DNA of 64,000 nt from Verrucomicrobiaceae bacterium (GCA_016713245.1 JADJPM010000004.1:3224001-3288000), one strand, 5' to 3'. Shown: positions 16,797 through 24,670, numbered from the stretch's first letter. Notes: generated from the sequence alone by a model not told the origin. Made by a program: numbers and translations.

Positions 16797-19065
16797 AGCG
16801 CAGTTCGTTGCTGGCGAGCAGGGCATGGCAAAACGCGGCCCAGGTGTCGAGTTCGCGTCGTGGGTGATCGGTTTGCGTCGAAACGAGCATCGCATCGGCT
16901 TCGCGAAGGAAATCGAGGCCGCGCTGGAGTTCGGCGGCGGTGGCGTCGCGGCCCAAGGCATGACGATAAGCCTGTGCGATGCGTTTTTCAGGCTCCCCGG
17001 GTGATTGGAGCAGTCGCTTCGCGAAGCGGCGGGATTGCTCGATGACGAAGTGGTTGTTCAGCAGGTAAAGCGACTGCGTGGCGAGCGCGGAGTTGTCGCG
17101 CTGGGCGACGACGGTGGTGGCGTCGGGCAAGTTGAAGGGCGTGAGCTCCGGCGGCATCGAATTGCGCAGCATGAGCAGATAGACGCTGCGTTGCGTGCTG
17201 GGCTGATGCAGCGATGGCAGCTCATTGATGAGCACATCGCGATGCTGGATGAGTGAACCTTTCGCGGGCTGCGGATTGAGGTCGCCGGTGGCGAAGAGCA
17301 TCGTGTCGCGGATCGTTTCGGCATCGAGACGGCGCACCTGGTGCTGACCGAACAAGGAGAGGCGGTTTTCAACCGCCTGCGGCGATTTCAAATCGCCGTT
17401 CCTTGAGCTGAGCTGATACGTGCGGCTCAGCACGATGCTGCGGATGAGTTTTTTGATGCTCCAGCCTTCGCGCATGAAGCGGGTGGCGAGGTGATCGAGG
17501 AGTCCGGGATGTGTGGGGCGCTCGCCGGAGAGGCCGAAGTCGTTCGGGGTGGTGACGAGGCCTTCACCGAAGAGTTGGAGCCACACGCGATTCACGAAGA
17601 CGCGGGCGGTGAGCGGGTTCTGCGGGCTGGCGAGCCACTTGGCGAGTTCGAGGCGGCCGCTTTGCTTCAAGTCGGCGACGGTTCCGCCGCCGCAGGCACT
17701 CAGGAAGCCACGTGGGATGGCAGCGCCGAGTTTTTTGGATTCGCCGTCGATGTTGAGTTTGCAGTCCTCGATCTTTTTGGCGTCGCGCACGCCCATGGCG
17801 AGCGGGGCATCGGCTGCGTAGCTGAAGGAGGCTTTGGCGGGTGTTTTGCGTGGCTTGTTGGCGGCGATGATCGGCTCCACCTCGGCACGCGGCCGCACTT
17901 TGGCCGTGGCTTGAAGCTCGTGCAGCGGCGTTTGTGGCGCGGTGAGGCCCTCGCGTGCAGCGGCACCCCACAGGGTTTCGGTGCTTTTGAAGATGCCGGC
18001 GAGCGCGTAGTAGTCGCGCGTGGGGATGGGGTCCGTTTTGTGATCGTGGCAGCGTGCGCAGCCGACACTGAGCCCGAGTATGCCGCTGCCGATGACGTTG
18101 ATCTGATCAGCGATGACGTCCATCTCGAAGTTCTCGTTCATGGCCTTCGCAGGCTTTGCGCCGAGTGCGAGCAAGCCGGTGGCGATGAGCTGACGATCGC
18201 GCTGTGCGGGTGAATCGGCCGGAAGGAGATCACCGGCGATCTGCTCGGCGATGAAACGATCATACGGCAGGTCTTCATTGAAGGCGCGAATGACGTAATC
18301 GCGATAGCGCCATGCATGCGGGAAGCTCGGATTGCGCGAGAGGCCGTCGTTGCCGTTCGATTCGGCGTAGCGGGCCACATCGAGCCAGTGGCGGCCCCAT
18401 TTTTCGCCGAAGTGGGGCGAGTTCAGAAGCGAATCGACATAAGCCTCCAATGACGAATGCCGAATTTCGAATGACGAAGGTGGAAGGCCGATGAGGTCGA
18501 AGGAGAGACGGCGGAGTAAAACGGCCGTCTCGGCATCGGGGGCGGGTTGGAGGCCGTTTTGCTCGATCTTGGCCAAAATGAAGGCGTCGAGGCTTTGGCG
18601 GGGCCACGCAGTGTTTTGGACTTGGGGAGGCTTGGGGTCGGAAATGGCCTTGAGGGACCAAAGGGGCTCTTGTGGAGCTTTTTTGACGACCTTCGGCGGC
18701 TCGGTGCGCGGGTCGGGTGCGCCCATTTTCACCCACTCGACGAAATCGTTCACGATGTTGTCCGAAAGACGCTTCTTCGGTGGCATTTCGAGGCCGTCGT
18801 AGCGCACGGCTTGCACGATGAGGCTTTCGTCGGGTTTGCCGGGGATCACCGCGGGTCCGGATTCGCCACCAGCGATCATTTCGGACGGCGCATCGAGCAG
18901 AAGCTTGCCACCGAGCTTCTTCGAGTTCTGCGAATGGCACTCGTAGCACTGCTTCACGAGCACGGGCCGGATCTTCGATTCAAAGAAGGCCCGCTGATCC
19001 GGCGTCATGTCCGCACGTACCGCGAGGGCGGTGAGCAGGAACAGGGCTGGTAGCAGGGCTTTCAT
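16786..19065 (-). CDS. PSD cytochrome-type protein B (DUF1549/DUF1553)
   Basis: 759 residues from ATG 19065, with a cleavable signal peptide (MKALLPALFLLTALAVRA). A c-type haem motif CYECH is at residues 40-44 in the PSCyt1 domain (GLEMPPKKRLSDNIVNDFVEW). DUF1549 follows (FGEKWGRHWLDVARYAESNG, CARCHDHKTDP), then DUF1553 (NPLTARVFVNRVWLQLFGEGL, RRLDAETIRDTML). It is a clear paralogue of the next gene, which overlaps its last 11 bases, so the two are probably one transcript. Two repeat elements (18449, 17361) are translated in frame. The role is unproven; family members are thought to act as exported redox or carbohydrate-associated proteins. Confidence 0.9.
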   Translation of the reverse strand: MKALLPALFLLTALAVRADMTPDQRAFFESKIRPVLVKQCYECHSQNSKKLGGKLLLDAPSEMIAGGESGPAVIPGKPDESLIVQAVRYDGLEMPPKKRLSDNIVNDFVEWVKMGAPDPRTEPPKVVKKAPQEPLWSLKAISDPKPPQVQNTAWPRQSLDAFILAKIEQNGLQPAPDAETAVLLRRLSFDLIGLPPSSFEIRHSSLEAYVDSLLNSPHFGEKWGRHWLDVARYAESNGNDGLSRNPSFPHAWRYRDYVIRAFNEDLPYDRFIAEQIAGDLLPADSPAQRDRQLIATGLLALGAKPAKAMNENFEMDVIADQINVIGSGILGLSVGCARCHDHKTDPIPTRDYYALAGIFKSTETLWGAAAREGLTAPQTPLHELQATAKVRPRAEVEPIIAANKPRKTPAKASFSYAADAPLAMGVRDAKKIEDCKLNIDGESKKLGAAIPRGFLSACGGGTVADLKQSGRLELAKWLASPQNPLTARVFVNRVWLQLFGEGLVTTPNDFGLSGERPTHPGLLDHLATRFMREGWSIKKLIRSIVLSRTYQLSSRNGDLKSPQAVENRLSLFGQHQVRRLDAETIRDTMLFATGDLNPQPAKGSLIQHRDVLINELPSLHQPSTQRSVYLLMLRNSMPPELTPFNLPDATTVVAQRDNSALATQSLYLLNNHFVIEQSRRFAKRLLQSPGEPEKRIAQAYRHALGRDATAAELQRGLDFLREADAMLVSTQTDHPRRELDTWAAFCHALLASNELRYVD
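17361..17397. repeat. Two adjacent 17-bp palindromes inside PSD protein B
   Basis: GGCGGTTTTCAACCGCC at 17361-17377 and GGCGATTTCAAATCGCC at 17381-17397 are separated by three bases; both are palindromic with A/T-rich centres. The pair encodes NGDLKSPQAVENRL between SRTYQLSS and the conserved RRLDAETIRD. This is the loop that holds the 25-bp inverted repeat in protein A. Confidence 0.9.
18449..18476. repeat. Heptamer tandem repeat inside PSD protein B
   Basis: Four consecutive 7-base units, AATGACG twice plus AATGCCG and AATTTCG, with a partial fifth. On the minus strand they encode FEIRHSSL between DLIGLPPSS and EAYVDSLL. The unit AATGACG also begins the intergenic tandem at 23129-23163. 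Confidence 0.85.
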
Positions 19066-19184
19066 GAGGCCTCACCACTACGCTGCGAAGGGGCGCACCT
19101 TACGCATGGCATTACAAGCGGGCATGAAAGCCATGCCAACAGTCTATTTTTGATCCTCACGAGCATGTTCAAAGGCACCGACCC

Positions 19185-19516
19185 ATGAATCCCGCCAAAA
19201 TCGAAGACACGCTCAAGCTCGTCCTGATTGGATGGATCGTCATCATCACAGCCGCGTGGCTGATGGGGCGCATCTGCCGACGTATCGGGCAACCGCCGGC
19301 CGTAGGCGAGATCGCTGCGGGCCTGCTGCTGGGGCACTCACGGATACTCGTGCCCTCATGGGCCTCATCGCCATCAATGTGGGCAAAGATCTGGGCCTGC
19401 TGAACGACAAGCTCTTTACCATGTTCATCATCATGTGCCTGCTCACCACCGCGACGACGGGTCCGATGCTCCGCGCCTGGCTGCCGGCAGATTTAAAGAA
19501 GCTGGTGCCACATTGA
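19185..19516 (+). pseudogene. Remnant of a CPA2-type Na+/H+ (K+/H+) antiporter
   Basis: The first frame (MNPAKIEDTLKLVLIGWIVI, then AAWLMGRICRRIGQPPAVGEIAAGLLLG) matches the first two helices of KefB/NapA-type antiporters. At about 19340 another frame takes over with LTDTRALMGLIAINVGKDLG and KLFTMFIIMCLLTTATTGP, which corresponds to the last two helices of the membrane domain, and stops at 19516. The intervening helices, normally some 250-300 residues, are missing, so this is an internal deletion that also changed frame and not a one-base error. It is transcribed divergently from the PSD genes and should not produce a working transporter. Confidence 0.75.
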
Positions 19517-19599
19517 AACGAGGAGCACAACGCTCCCTCCTTGCCTTCCGGCGGCTCGTGTCCTAGAACGGGCGTGAAATTCACGCTCACCGCCGCCGC

Positions 19600-20679
19600 A
19601 TGGTCACCATCACGATCCAGGAACTCTCGAAACGCTTCGGCGGAAGCACCGTGCTCGGCGGCGTGAACCTGCAAATCGAGTCCGGCGAGCTCTTCTTCCT
19701 GCTCGGGCCGAGCGGTTGCGGCAAAACGACCCTGCTGCGGCATATCGCAGGCTTCTACGAGCCGGACCACGGCAAGATTTTCTTCGACGAAGAGGACGTC
19801 ACTCGCGTGCCAGCTCATCTCCGCGGCACGGGCATGATGTTTCAAAGCTATGCGCTGTGGCCGCATTTGAACGTGGCGCAGAATGTGGCCTTCGGTTTGG
19901 AGGAGCGAAAAAGGCCCGCGAAGGAAATCGAGCATCGCGTGGCCGAGGCGCTGGACCAGGTACAGCTCGGCGGACTCGGCTCACGGAAGATCCAGCAGCT
20001 CTCCGGCGGTCAGCAGCAGCGTGTGGCCTTGGCCCGTGCCCTGGTGATCCGGCCGAAGTGCCTGCTGCTCGATGAACCACTCTCGAATCTCGATGCCATG
20101 CTGCGTCACGAGATGCGCTCCGAAATCCGCCGCATCTGCAAGGAGAACGGTCTCACCGCCATCTACGTCACGCATGATCGCGATGAAGCGCTCTCGATGG
20201 CGGATCGCATGGCGATCATGGAAGGCGGCAAGCTCGTGCAGGTGGGATCGCCGCAGGACGTGTATAAACATCCCGCCACAAAGATGGTGGCCGAGTTCAT
20301 CGGCGAGACGAATTTGATCGAAGGCCGCGTGTTTCGCGAGAGCAGCCGTCCCGGCTTCTTCGATGTGGAGACGGCCTTTGGCATGCTGCGTGGCCGGCCC
20401 AACGAACACGGCTGGTCACCCGCCAACGGCCTGCCCGTCTGGCTGAGCATCCGCCCGGAGGCGCTGACCTTTCACCACGTCATGGACAGCCCAAACCGCT
20501 TCCCCGGCCAGATCGTGGACACCACCTACCTCGGCTCCACCGTGCAATATCAACTCCAGGTGCAAGGCGGCCCGCTGATGAAGCTCACCGAGTTCAATCC
20601 CTTCATCGTCCGCCCGCCCTGCGACGAGGAAGTCCGCGCCATGGTGGCGATGCATGATGTGGTGATCATTCGGAAGTAG
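19600..20679 (+). CDS. ABC transporter ATP-binding protein (PotA/UgpC type)
   Basis: 359 residues. Walker A GPSGCGKTT (about 38-46), Q-loop MFQSYALWP, signature LSGGQQQRVALARAL, Walker B LLLDEP and the switch His in VTHDRDEAL are all intact, so it should hydrolyse ATP. The C-terminal 110 residues look like a TOBE-type regulatory domain, the layout of importers for polyamines, sugars, phosphonates or iron. No permease or binding-protein gene is adjacent, so the substrate cannot be inferred and the ATPase may serve permeases encoded elsewhere. It follows the antiporter relic and is convergent with truA (5-base gap, no separate terminator). Confidence 0.88.
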   Translation: MVTITIQELSKRFGGSTVLGGVNLQIESGELFFLLGPSGCGKTTLLRHIAGFYEPDHGKIFFDEEDVTRVPAHLRGTGMMFQSYALWPHLNVAQNVAFGLEERKRPAKEIEHRVAEALDQVQLGGLGSRKIQQLSGGQQQRVALARALVIRPKCLLLDEPLSNLDAMLRHEMRSEIRRICKENGLTAIYVTHDRDEALSMADRMAIMEGGKLVQVGSPQDVYKHPATKMVAEFIGETNLIEGRVFRESSRPGFFDVETAFGMLRGRPNEHGWSPANGLPVWLSIRPEALTFHHVMDSPNRFPGQIVDTTYLGSTVQYQLQVQGGPLMKLTEFNPFIVRPPCDEEVRAMVAMHDVVIIRK

Positions 20680-20684
20680 TAGCC

Positions 20685-21527
20685 TCAGGCCTCAGGATAC
20701 AGCACCCGCACCAGATACAGGCCACAGGCAGGCGCCGTCTGATTGCTCTGCTTGCCCGTGGGATCATCCAGCAGGCTCGCAAACCACTCCCGCGACTCGC
20801 GGCCTCTCGCCACATGGATCATGCTGCCGACAATGAGGCGCACCATTTTGTAGAGGAAGCCACTGCCCTCGAATTCGAGCTCCAGGACCTCCCCGTCTTC
20901 ACGCAATTCGGCGCGATGGATCGTGCGCGTGGTCTTCTCCGGCAGCCTGCGCCGCTCCACCTCCGGCATGTCGCCACGGTTGGTGCTCAGGCGGATGAAA
21001 TTGTGCCTTCCGATGAGCTTTTCACAGCACCAGCGCAGCGCCTCAACATCCAGCAGGCCGTAAAGATGCCACGCCCGATCCGCCTCGAAGGGCGACAGCA
21101 TGCGCGGCCGCCAGAGGCGATAGCGATAGACCTTTCCGATGGCATCAAACCTCGCGTGAAACTGCGGATGCACTTCCTCCGCCTTCGTCACCCGAATGCT
21201 GAGCGGCAGGCAGGCGTTCAGCGCATTCACCCAGGACTCGCCACTCATCCCGATGCTCTCCGGTACATCGCCATGCGCCACCTGCGCCAGCGCATGCACG
21301 CCCGCATCCGTGCGTCCGCTGCCCTGCACGCCCGTCTCGATGCGCACCGCCTTGCGAATCGCCGCGTTTAACTCGTCCTGCACGCCCCCGCCGCCATCCT
21401 GGCTCTGCCAGCCCTTCCACGGCGTGCCACAATACGCCACCGTGAAGCGCAAGCGCTTCCATCCCGCTGCCGGGCCATGACGAAGACCGAGGCTGGTTTC
21501 AGTGCTGGAAGACAATGGGCTCTCCAT
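20685..21527 (-). CDS. truA: tRNA pseudouridine(38-40) synthase TruA
   Basis: 280 residues from ATG 21527. TruA isomerises uridines 38-40 of the tRNA anticodon stem-loop. Recognisable are FTVAYCGTPWKGWQSQ, the catalytic-Asp motif GSGRTDAGVHALAQVAH, FHARFDAIGKVYRYRLW and the C-terminal GSGFLYKMVRLIVGSMIHVARG. The frame is open far upstream, but the ATG at 21527 shares one base with the stop codon of the PIN-domain gene (TGATG), the usual sign of translational coupling, and gives the normal length. About 20 residues precede the conserved core. It is the last gene of a minus-strand run ALDH-like, antitoxin, toxin, truA. Confidence 0.93.
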   Translation of the reverse strand: MESPLSSSTETSLGLRHGPAAGWKRLRFTVAYCGTPWKGWQSQDGGGGVQDELNAAIRKAVRIETGVQGSGRTDAGVHALAQVAHGDVPESIGMSGESWVNALNACLPLSIRVTKAEEVHPQFHARFDAIGKVYRYRLWRPRMLSPFEADRAWHLYGLLDVEALRWCCEKLIGRHNFIRLSTNRGDMPEVERRRLPEKTTRTIHRAELREDGEVLELEFEGSGFLYKMVRLIVGSMIHVARGRESREWFASLLDDPTGKQSNQTAPACGLYLVRVLYPEA

Positions 21528-21940
21528 CAAGGTTTGAAGGGATTCCTGACTATCACGCCGCCGTAATCCTGACCTTCGGCCATGTCCTCGCTGAGCACCT
21601 CGCTGCACTTCATGCGTTTCGCCGTGGCGATGATCAGGGAATCCCAGTAGCGAAGCTGGTATCGCTGATGGATGGCAATGGCATCGCGAACCAGAGAAGG
21701 CTCGATGGACCCGATGCGAAAACCTCGTTCGAGCCGCTGGATCGCACTGAGCGCCTCCGTAGGTGACATGAGCTTCTTTCGAACGACCACCGTGTGGAAA
21801 AACTCGCCAAACACCTGGGTGGAGACACATCCATCGCCGCCCTCCATGATGTTCTTCATTTCCTGCTGGGCCTTGAGCTGCTTCACAGGGTCCGTTTCGT
21901 CATATGAATACACGACGATGTTGGAGTCGATGAAGGTCAT
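21527..21940 (-). CDS. PIN-domain RNase toxin (VapC-like)
   Basis: 137 residues. The PIN fold binds Mg or Mn through conserved acidic residues; here Asp5 (FIDSN), a Glu in QVFGEFF, an Asp in YWDSLIIATA and an acidic SEDM are in the expected places, so it should cleave RNA. The upstream gene overlaps its start by four bases (ATGA at 21937-21940) and encodes a small antitoxin-like protein, the usual type II order. Unusually, the toxin stop overlaps the truA start. VapC toxins often cut tRNA or rRNA; the target cannot be read from sequence. Confidence 0.88.
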   Translation of the reverse strand: MTFIDSNIVVYSYDETDPVKQLKAQQEMKNIMEGGDGCVSTQVFGEFFHTVVVRKKLMSPTEALSAIQRLERGFRIGSIEPSLVRDAIAIHQRYQLRYWDSLIIATAKRMKCSEVLSEDMAEGQDYGGVIVRNPFKP

Positions 21941-22197
21941 GGACGCTCGTAGAGTTCATCGCGGTTCACATACCCTTTACCGCCCATGGGACGGCTCAAA
22001 GTGCGGAAACTTTCCTCCAGTTCCTCCACCAGCCTTTGCCGTCTCGCCACCTCGGATTCCTCCGAGGTGCTCGTGTCAGTCAAACTGGCAAGAAAGCCGC
22101 CGATCATCGCATCCACAGAGGTTTTTTGAGCACGCGCCACCCGGGCCGCCTTTTCCAGCAGGCTGTCGTCTTGAAGTTGGATCGTGAGAGAGGTCAT
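21937..22197 (-). CDS. Antitoxin-like protein paired with the PIN toxin
   Basis: 86 residues from ATG 22197 (MTSLTIQLQDD). The N-terminus has a short beta strand followed by helices (LLEKAARVARAQKTSVDAMIGGFLASL), like ribbon-helix-helix antitoxins that dimerise and bind their own promoter. The charged C-terminal half (ARRQRLVEELEESFRTL) ends NRDELYERP, a typical flexible toxin-wrapping tail. It overlaps the toxin start by ATGA. An earlier in-frame start at 22266 would overlap the ALDH-like gene and is less likely. Confidence 0.8.
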   Translation of the reverse strand: MTSLTIQLQDDSLLEKAARVARAQKTSVDAMIGGFLASLTDTSTSEESEVARRQRLVEELEESFRTLSRPMGGKGYVNRDELYERP

Positions 22198-22228
22198 GCG
22201 GATGAGTTTGCTTTCGATTCGCCTGATT

Positions 22229-23095
22229 TCAAGCCCCCACCGGATGCCACGTCGTCTTGAACTCAATCAGCGCACGGATCTCCTCCGCGCCCTGCATTTT
22301 GTCCGCGAACCAGTCGATGGGCTCCTCGGCCTTGCGCAGGTGCACGCGCTTCACGCTTTCGGCCGCGCCGAGGCGCAGCGCCTTGCGATCGTCCTCGTTC
22401 GCCACGCCGCTGAGGGCGCGGAGATGCTCGTGCGTGGCAAAAGTGGGGATCAACTCGGCTCGCGGACCGGTGAGCAGGTTCACCACGCCGCCGGGCAGGT
22501 CGCTCGTGGCGAGCATTTCGCCCAAAAGGATGCTCGGATACGGCTGCGTGGTGCTGGCGAGCGCCACGACGCTGTTCCCGCTCGTGATTGCAGGCAAAAT
22601 GAGCGAAAGCAGGCCCAAAACAGGCGCGTCATCCGGCGCGAGGATGCCGATGATGCCCATCGGCTCGGTGACGGTGAAGTTGAAGTGCGCCGAGGCCACC
22701 GGATTCACGCTGCCGAGCACCTGCTCGTATTTGTCCGTCCAGCCTGCGTAATGCACCACGCGCTCAATCGCCGCCGCGACCTCACGCGAGGCCTCCGACT
22801 TCGAAACGCCGCTCAACGTGATGCTGTCCGCCAGTTCGACGCCCCGCGCCTCCATCATCTCCGCCAGCCGATACAAGATCTGCCCGCGATTGAACGCCGA
22901 CCTCTTCGCCCATCCCGGCCCCGCCTTCGCCGCCGCCTCGACGGCATTGCGCAGGTCCTTCCGCGTGCACTGCGGGATGTTCGCAAAAAACGCCCCCGAA
23001 GCATCCAGCAGCTCCGCCACGCGTCCGCTCTCACTGCGAATGAAAGCACCGCCGACGTAGCATTTGGGGGTTTTGGTGATGTGAAGGCGGGTCAT
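22229..23095 (-). CDS. Aldehyde dehydrogenase-like protein without catalytic Cys (ALDH16 second-domain type)
   Basis: 288 residues from ATG 23095. The sequence has the NAD-binding half of an aldehyde dehydrogenase (YVGGAFIRSESGR, FNRGQILYRLAEMME, EPMGIIGILAPDDAP, LPAITSGNSVVALAS, GGVVNLLTGP), but no catalytic Cys and no usual C-terminal half; it ends EFKTTWHPVGA. The pattern matches the inactive second domain of ALDH16 as I remember it, so the gene may be complete and not truncated. A partner resembling the first domain lies at 29288-30781. It probably acts as a structural or regulatory subunit. Only 31 bases separate it from the antitoxin gene. Confidence 0.75.
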   Translation of the reverse strand: MTRLHITKTPKCYVGGAFIRSESGRVAELLDASGAFFANIPQCTRKDLRNAVEAAAKAGPGWAKRSAFNRGQILYRLAEMMEARGVELADSITLSGVSKSEASREVAAAIERVVHYAGWTDKYEQVLGSVNPVASAHFNFTVTEPMGIIGILAPDDAPVLGLLSLILPAITSGNSVVALASTTQPYPSILLGEMLATSDLPGGVVNLLTGPRAELIPTFATHEHLRALSGVANEDDRKALRLGAAESVKRVHLRKAEEPIDWFADKMQGAEEIRALIEFKTTWHPVGA

Positions 23096-23128
23096 GAAAA
23101 GGAAGCGTTGGAGGTGGCGGAGCGGGCA

Positions 23129-23163
23129 AATGACGAATGAGTAAGCACGAATCACGAATCAAT
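23129..23163. repeat. Heptamer tandem repeat upstream of the ALDH-like gene
   Basis: Five 7-base units starting AATGACG, AATGAGT, with later units such as AATCACG. It lies just upstream of the ALDH-like start (23095) and uses the same unit as the repeat inside PSD protein B at 18449. Confidence 0.8.
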
Positions 23164-23388
23164 CCATAGCGGCGTGCTCCTATAGCAAGCGGCTCATGTT
23201 TTGTGAATTTCCAAAACCTAACTGGCAGAAGAATGAAGGCAGGAGAATGAGGCTGTTCTAGGAAAGAAGAGGGGGGCCCATTCCTTTGTCCCCATTCCTC
23301 TGTCTATCCGGCTTGGGGAACCATCAGTGACTCCCTCTTCCACACTCAGCGCACGCGGCGTTCGGTTGTTTCTGACTGGCCTAAACAA

Positions 23389-23456
23389 GCTGGCAAAAAG
23401 ATGGGTGGTAAAAAAACGATCTTTCTGATTTTTCTGCCCTCCATTTTTTTGCCAGC
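23389..23456. repeat. Imperfect inverted repeat, GGCAAAAAGATGGG family, copy 1
   Basis: The left arm begins GCTGGCAAAAAGATGGGTGG (23389-23408), and the right arm (23431-23456) is its near reverse complement ending TTTGCCAGC. A second copy with the same arms is at 44887-44959, after the large GH13 gene, so this is a dispersed element. It could fold into a long A/T-rich hairpin. Confidence 0.8.
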
Positions 23457-23599
23457 CGGATTGGGCATCCGTCACTCCCGTTCCACACCCCGCCCCGGCG
23501 TCCGAGCGCTTCTGCCTTCATTCACCTGCCAATCATCACAAAACATGACGAGGCGAGGCATCGCACGCTTTGGGCATTGTTGGCAGAGTGGGGTCACTC

Positions 23600-23725
23600 T
23601 TTGGCATGCAAAAGCCCCCTGCCGCCGTGTCGGGAGACCCCTTTTGCATGCAAAACACCCTCCACGGCACGTCGGCGCCACCCTGTTGCACGAAAACGCC
23701 CTCTTTCGCCGGTTTGGCGGCTTTT
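23600..23725. repeat. Three degenerate 42-bp tandem units
   Basis: Units 23600-23641, 23642-23683 and 23684-23725 share a TTTGCATGCAAAA-like start and a G/C-rich end. On the minus strand they translate in frame as 14-residue repeats of the form GAFACxRxTPLC. I see no start or family for a protein, so the repeat may act at the DNA level. Confidence 0.65.
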
Positions 23726-23926
23726 CGCCCGGTGCAGACAGCCCATGCCGCAGGCCATTTCCATGTTTCGCGGGTGTCAAAATAGGCATTTCACCCGCAA
23801 CCCACTCGTTTTTATATTGACGCCCGGATCGCGAATCCACAGAATCCGCCACGAATTCGGCAGATTGCCCATCCACCTGATTCCGGCATCTGCCACGCTC
23901 GTTTCACCTCCAGCCCACCGCACACC

Positions 23927-24670
23927 ATGCCCTTCCGCCAACTGCCCGCCTCTGATCCCACGCGCACCCAGGCTCTTCAGGGAGCCTTGAAAAAATGGAA
24001 CAGCACCACCGGGGCCGCCCGCCTCATCAGCGCTGTCACCGGTGCAGCGCTGGAGACCCTCCAACCGAAGTGGGAAAAAGAAGTCGCCGAGCGGGCGGAT
24101 GCCTTCGGCCAGCAGTCCGCCAGCACCCAGGCACTGAAGGCCGCCGCAGACAAGCTGCGCCTGCTCGTCAGCCACTTCATCCAGGTTTATCAGATGGGCA
24201 TCGCCCGGGGAGACTTCGCCGCCGCGGGCCGCGCCGTGTATGAACTCAGCGTCAATGAGGAGACCGTGCCGAACCTGGATGCCGAGGCCGCCCTGCTCCT
24301 GTGGGCGGACCGCATCGTGAAGGGCGATCCCCGCCGCGTCACCCAGTTCAGCGAGGCCGCCATGGCCCTGCCCGCCGCCTCCGCCGTGGGCACTGCCCTG
24401 CAGGACTACAACACCAAGCTCGCCGCCCAGACCGACGCCAAAGACCAGCTCGAAGCCGAGCAGGCCGACGTCATCGCCCTGCGCTCCGAGGCCGATCAAG
24501 TCATCCGCGATGTGTGGGACGAGGTCGAATTCGCCCTTCGCCAACTGGAAGCCCCCACCCTCCGCCGCCGCGCACGCGAATGGGGCGTCGTATATGCCCA
24601 ACGCCCCGGCGAGCCCGAAGAAGGCTCTGGAGAAACGCCTCCACCCGCCCCCACGCCACCAGCAACCTGA
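23927..24670 (+). CDS. Hypothetical helical protein
   Basis: 247 residues, almost entirely helical, with Ala, Glu, Leu and Arg-rich amphipathic stretches and coiled-coil character around residues 150-210 (AAQTDAKDQLEAEQADVIAL). It ends in a Pro/Glu-rich tail (PEEGSGETPPPAPTPPAT). There is no signal peptide and no membrane helix. G+C-rich codon use is like the chromosome and unlike the lipoprotein genes that follow. I recognise no family; it may be a structural or scaffold protein. Confidence 0.7.
   Translation: MPFRQLPASDPTRTQALQGALKKWNSTTGAARLISAVTGAALETLQPKWEKEVAERADAFGQQSASTQALKAAADKLRLLVSHFIQVYQMGIARGDFAAAGRAVYELSVNEETVPNLDAEAALLLWADRIVKGDPRRVTQFSEAAMALPAASAVGTALQDYNTKLAAQTDAKDQLEAEQADVIALRSEADQVIRDVWDEVEFALRQLEAPTLRRRAREWGVVYAQRPGEPEEGSGETPPPAPTPPAT

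Larger units (their letters stand above)
23164..23926. other. Repeat-rich spacer without a convincing gene
   Basis: This 763-base stretch holds three kinds of repeat. An imperfect inverted repeat of GGCAGAAGAATG-like units spans roughly 23222-23312. A related hairpin lies at 23389-23456. Three degenerate 42-base units lie at 23600-23725. Short open frames exist on both strands but lack homology or credible starts, and the region beyond 23730 looks unstructured up to the start of the next gene at 23927. Confidence 0.6.

Noticed and set aside
16797..16961. Upstream extension of PSD protein A
   Set aside because: It would overlap the preceding gene by 176 bases and remove the signal peptide from the N-terminus.
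23600..23725. CRISPR-like array
   Set aside because: The 42-base units are adjacent and degenerate, with no unique spacers between conserved repeats, and no cas gene is nearby.
23472..23876. Minus-strand open frame of 134 codons containing the 14-residue repeats
   Set aside because: There is no ribosome binding site, signal peptide or known family, and the DNA repeats explain the frame. It is kept as a repeat, not a gene.
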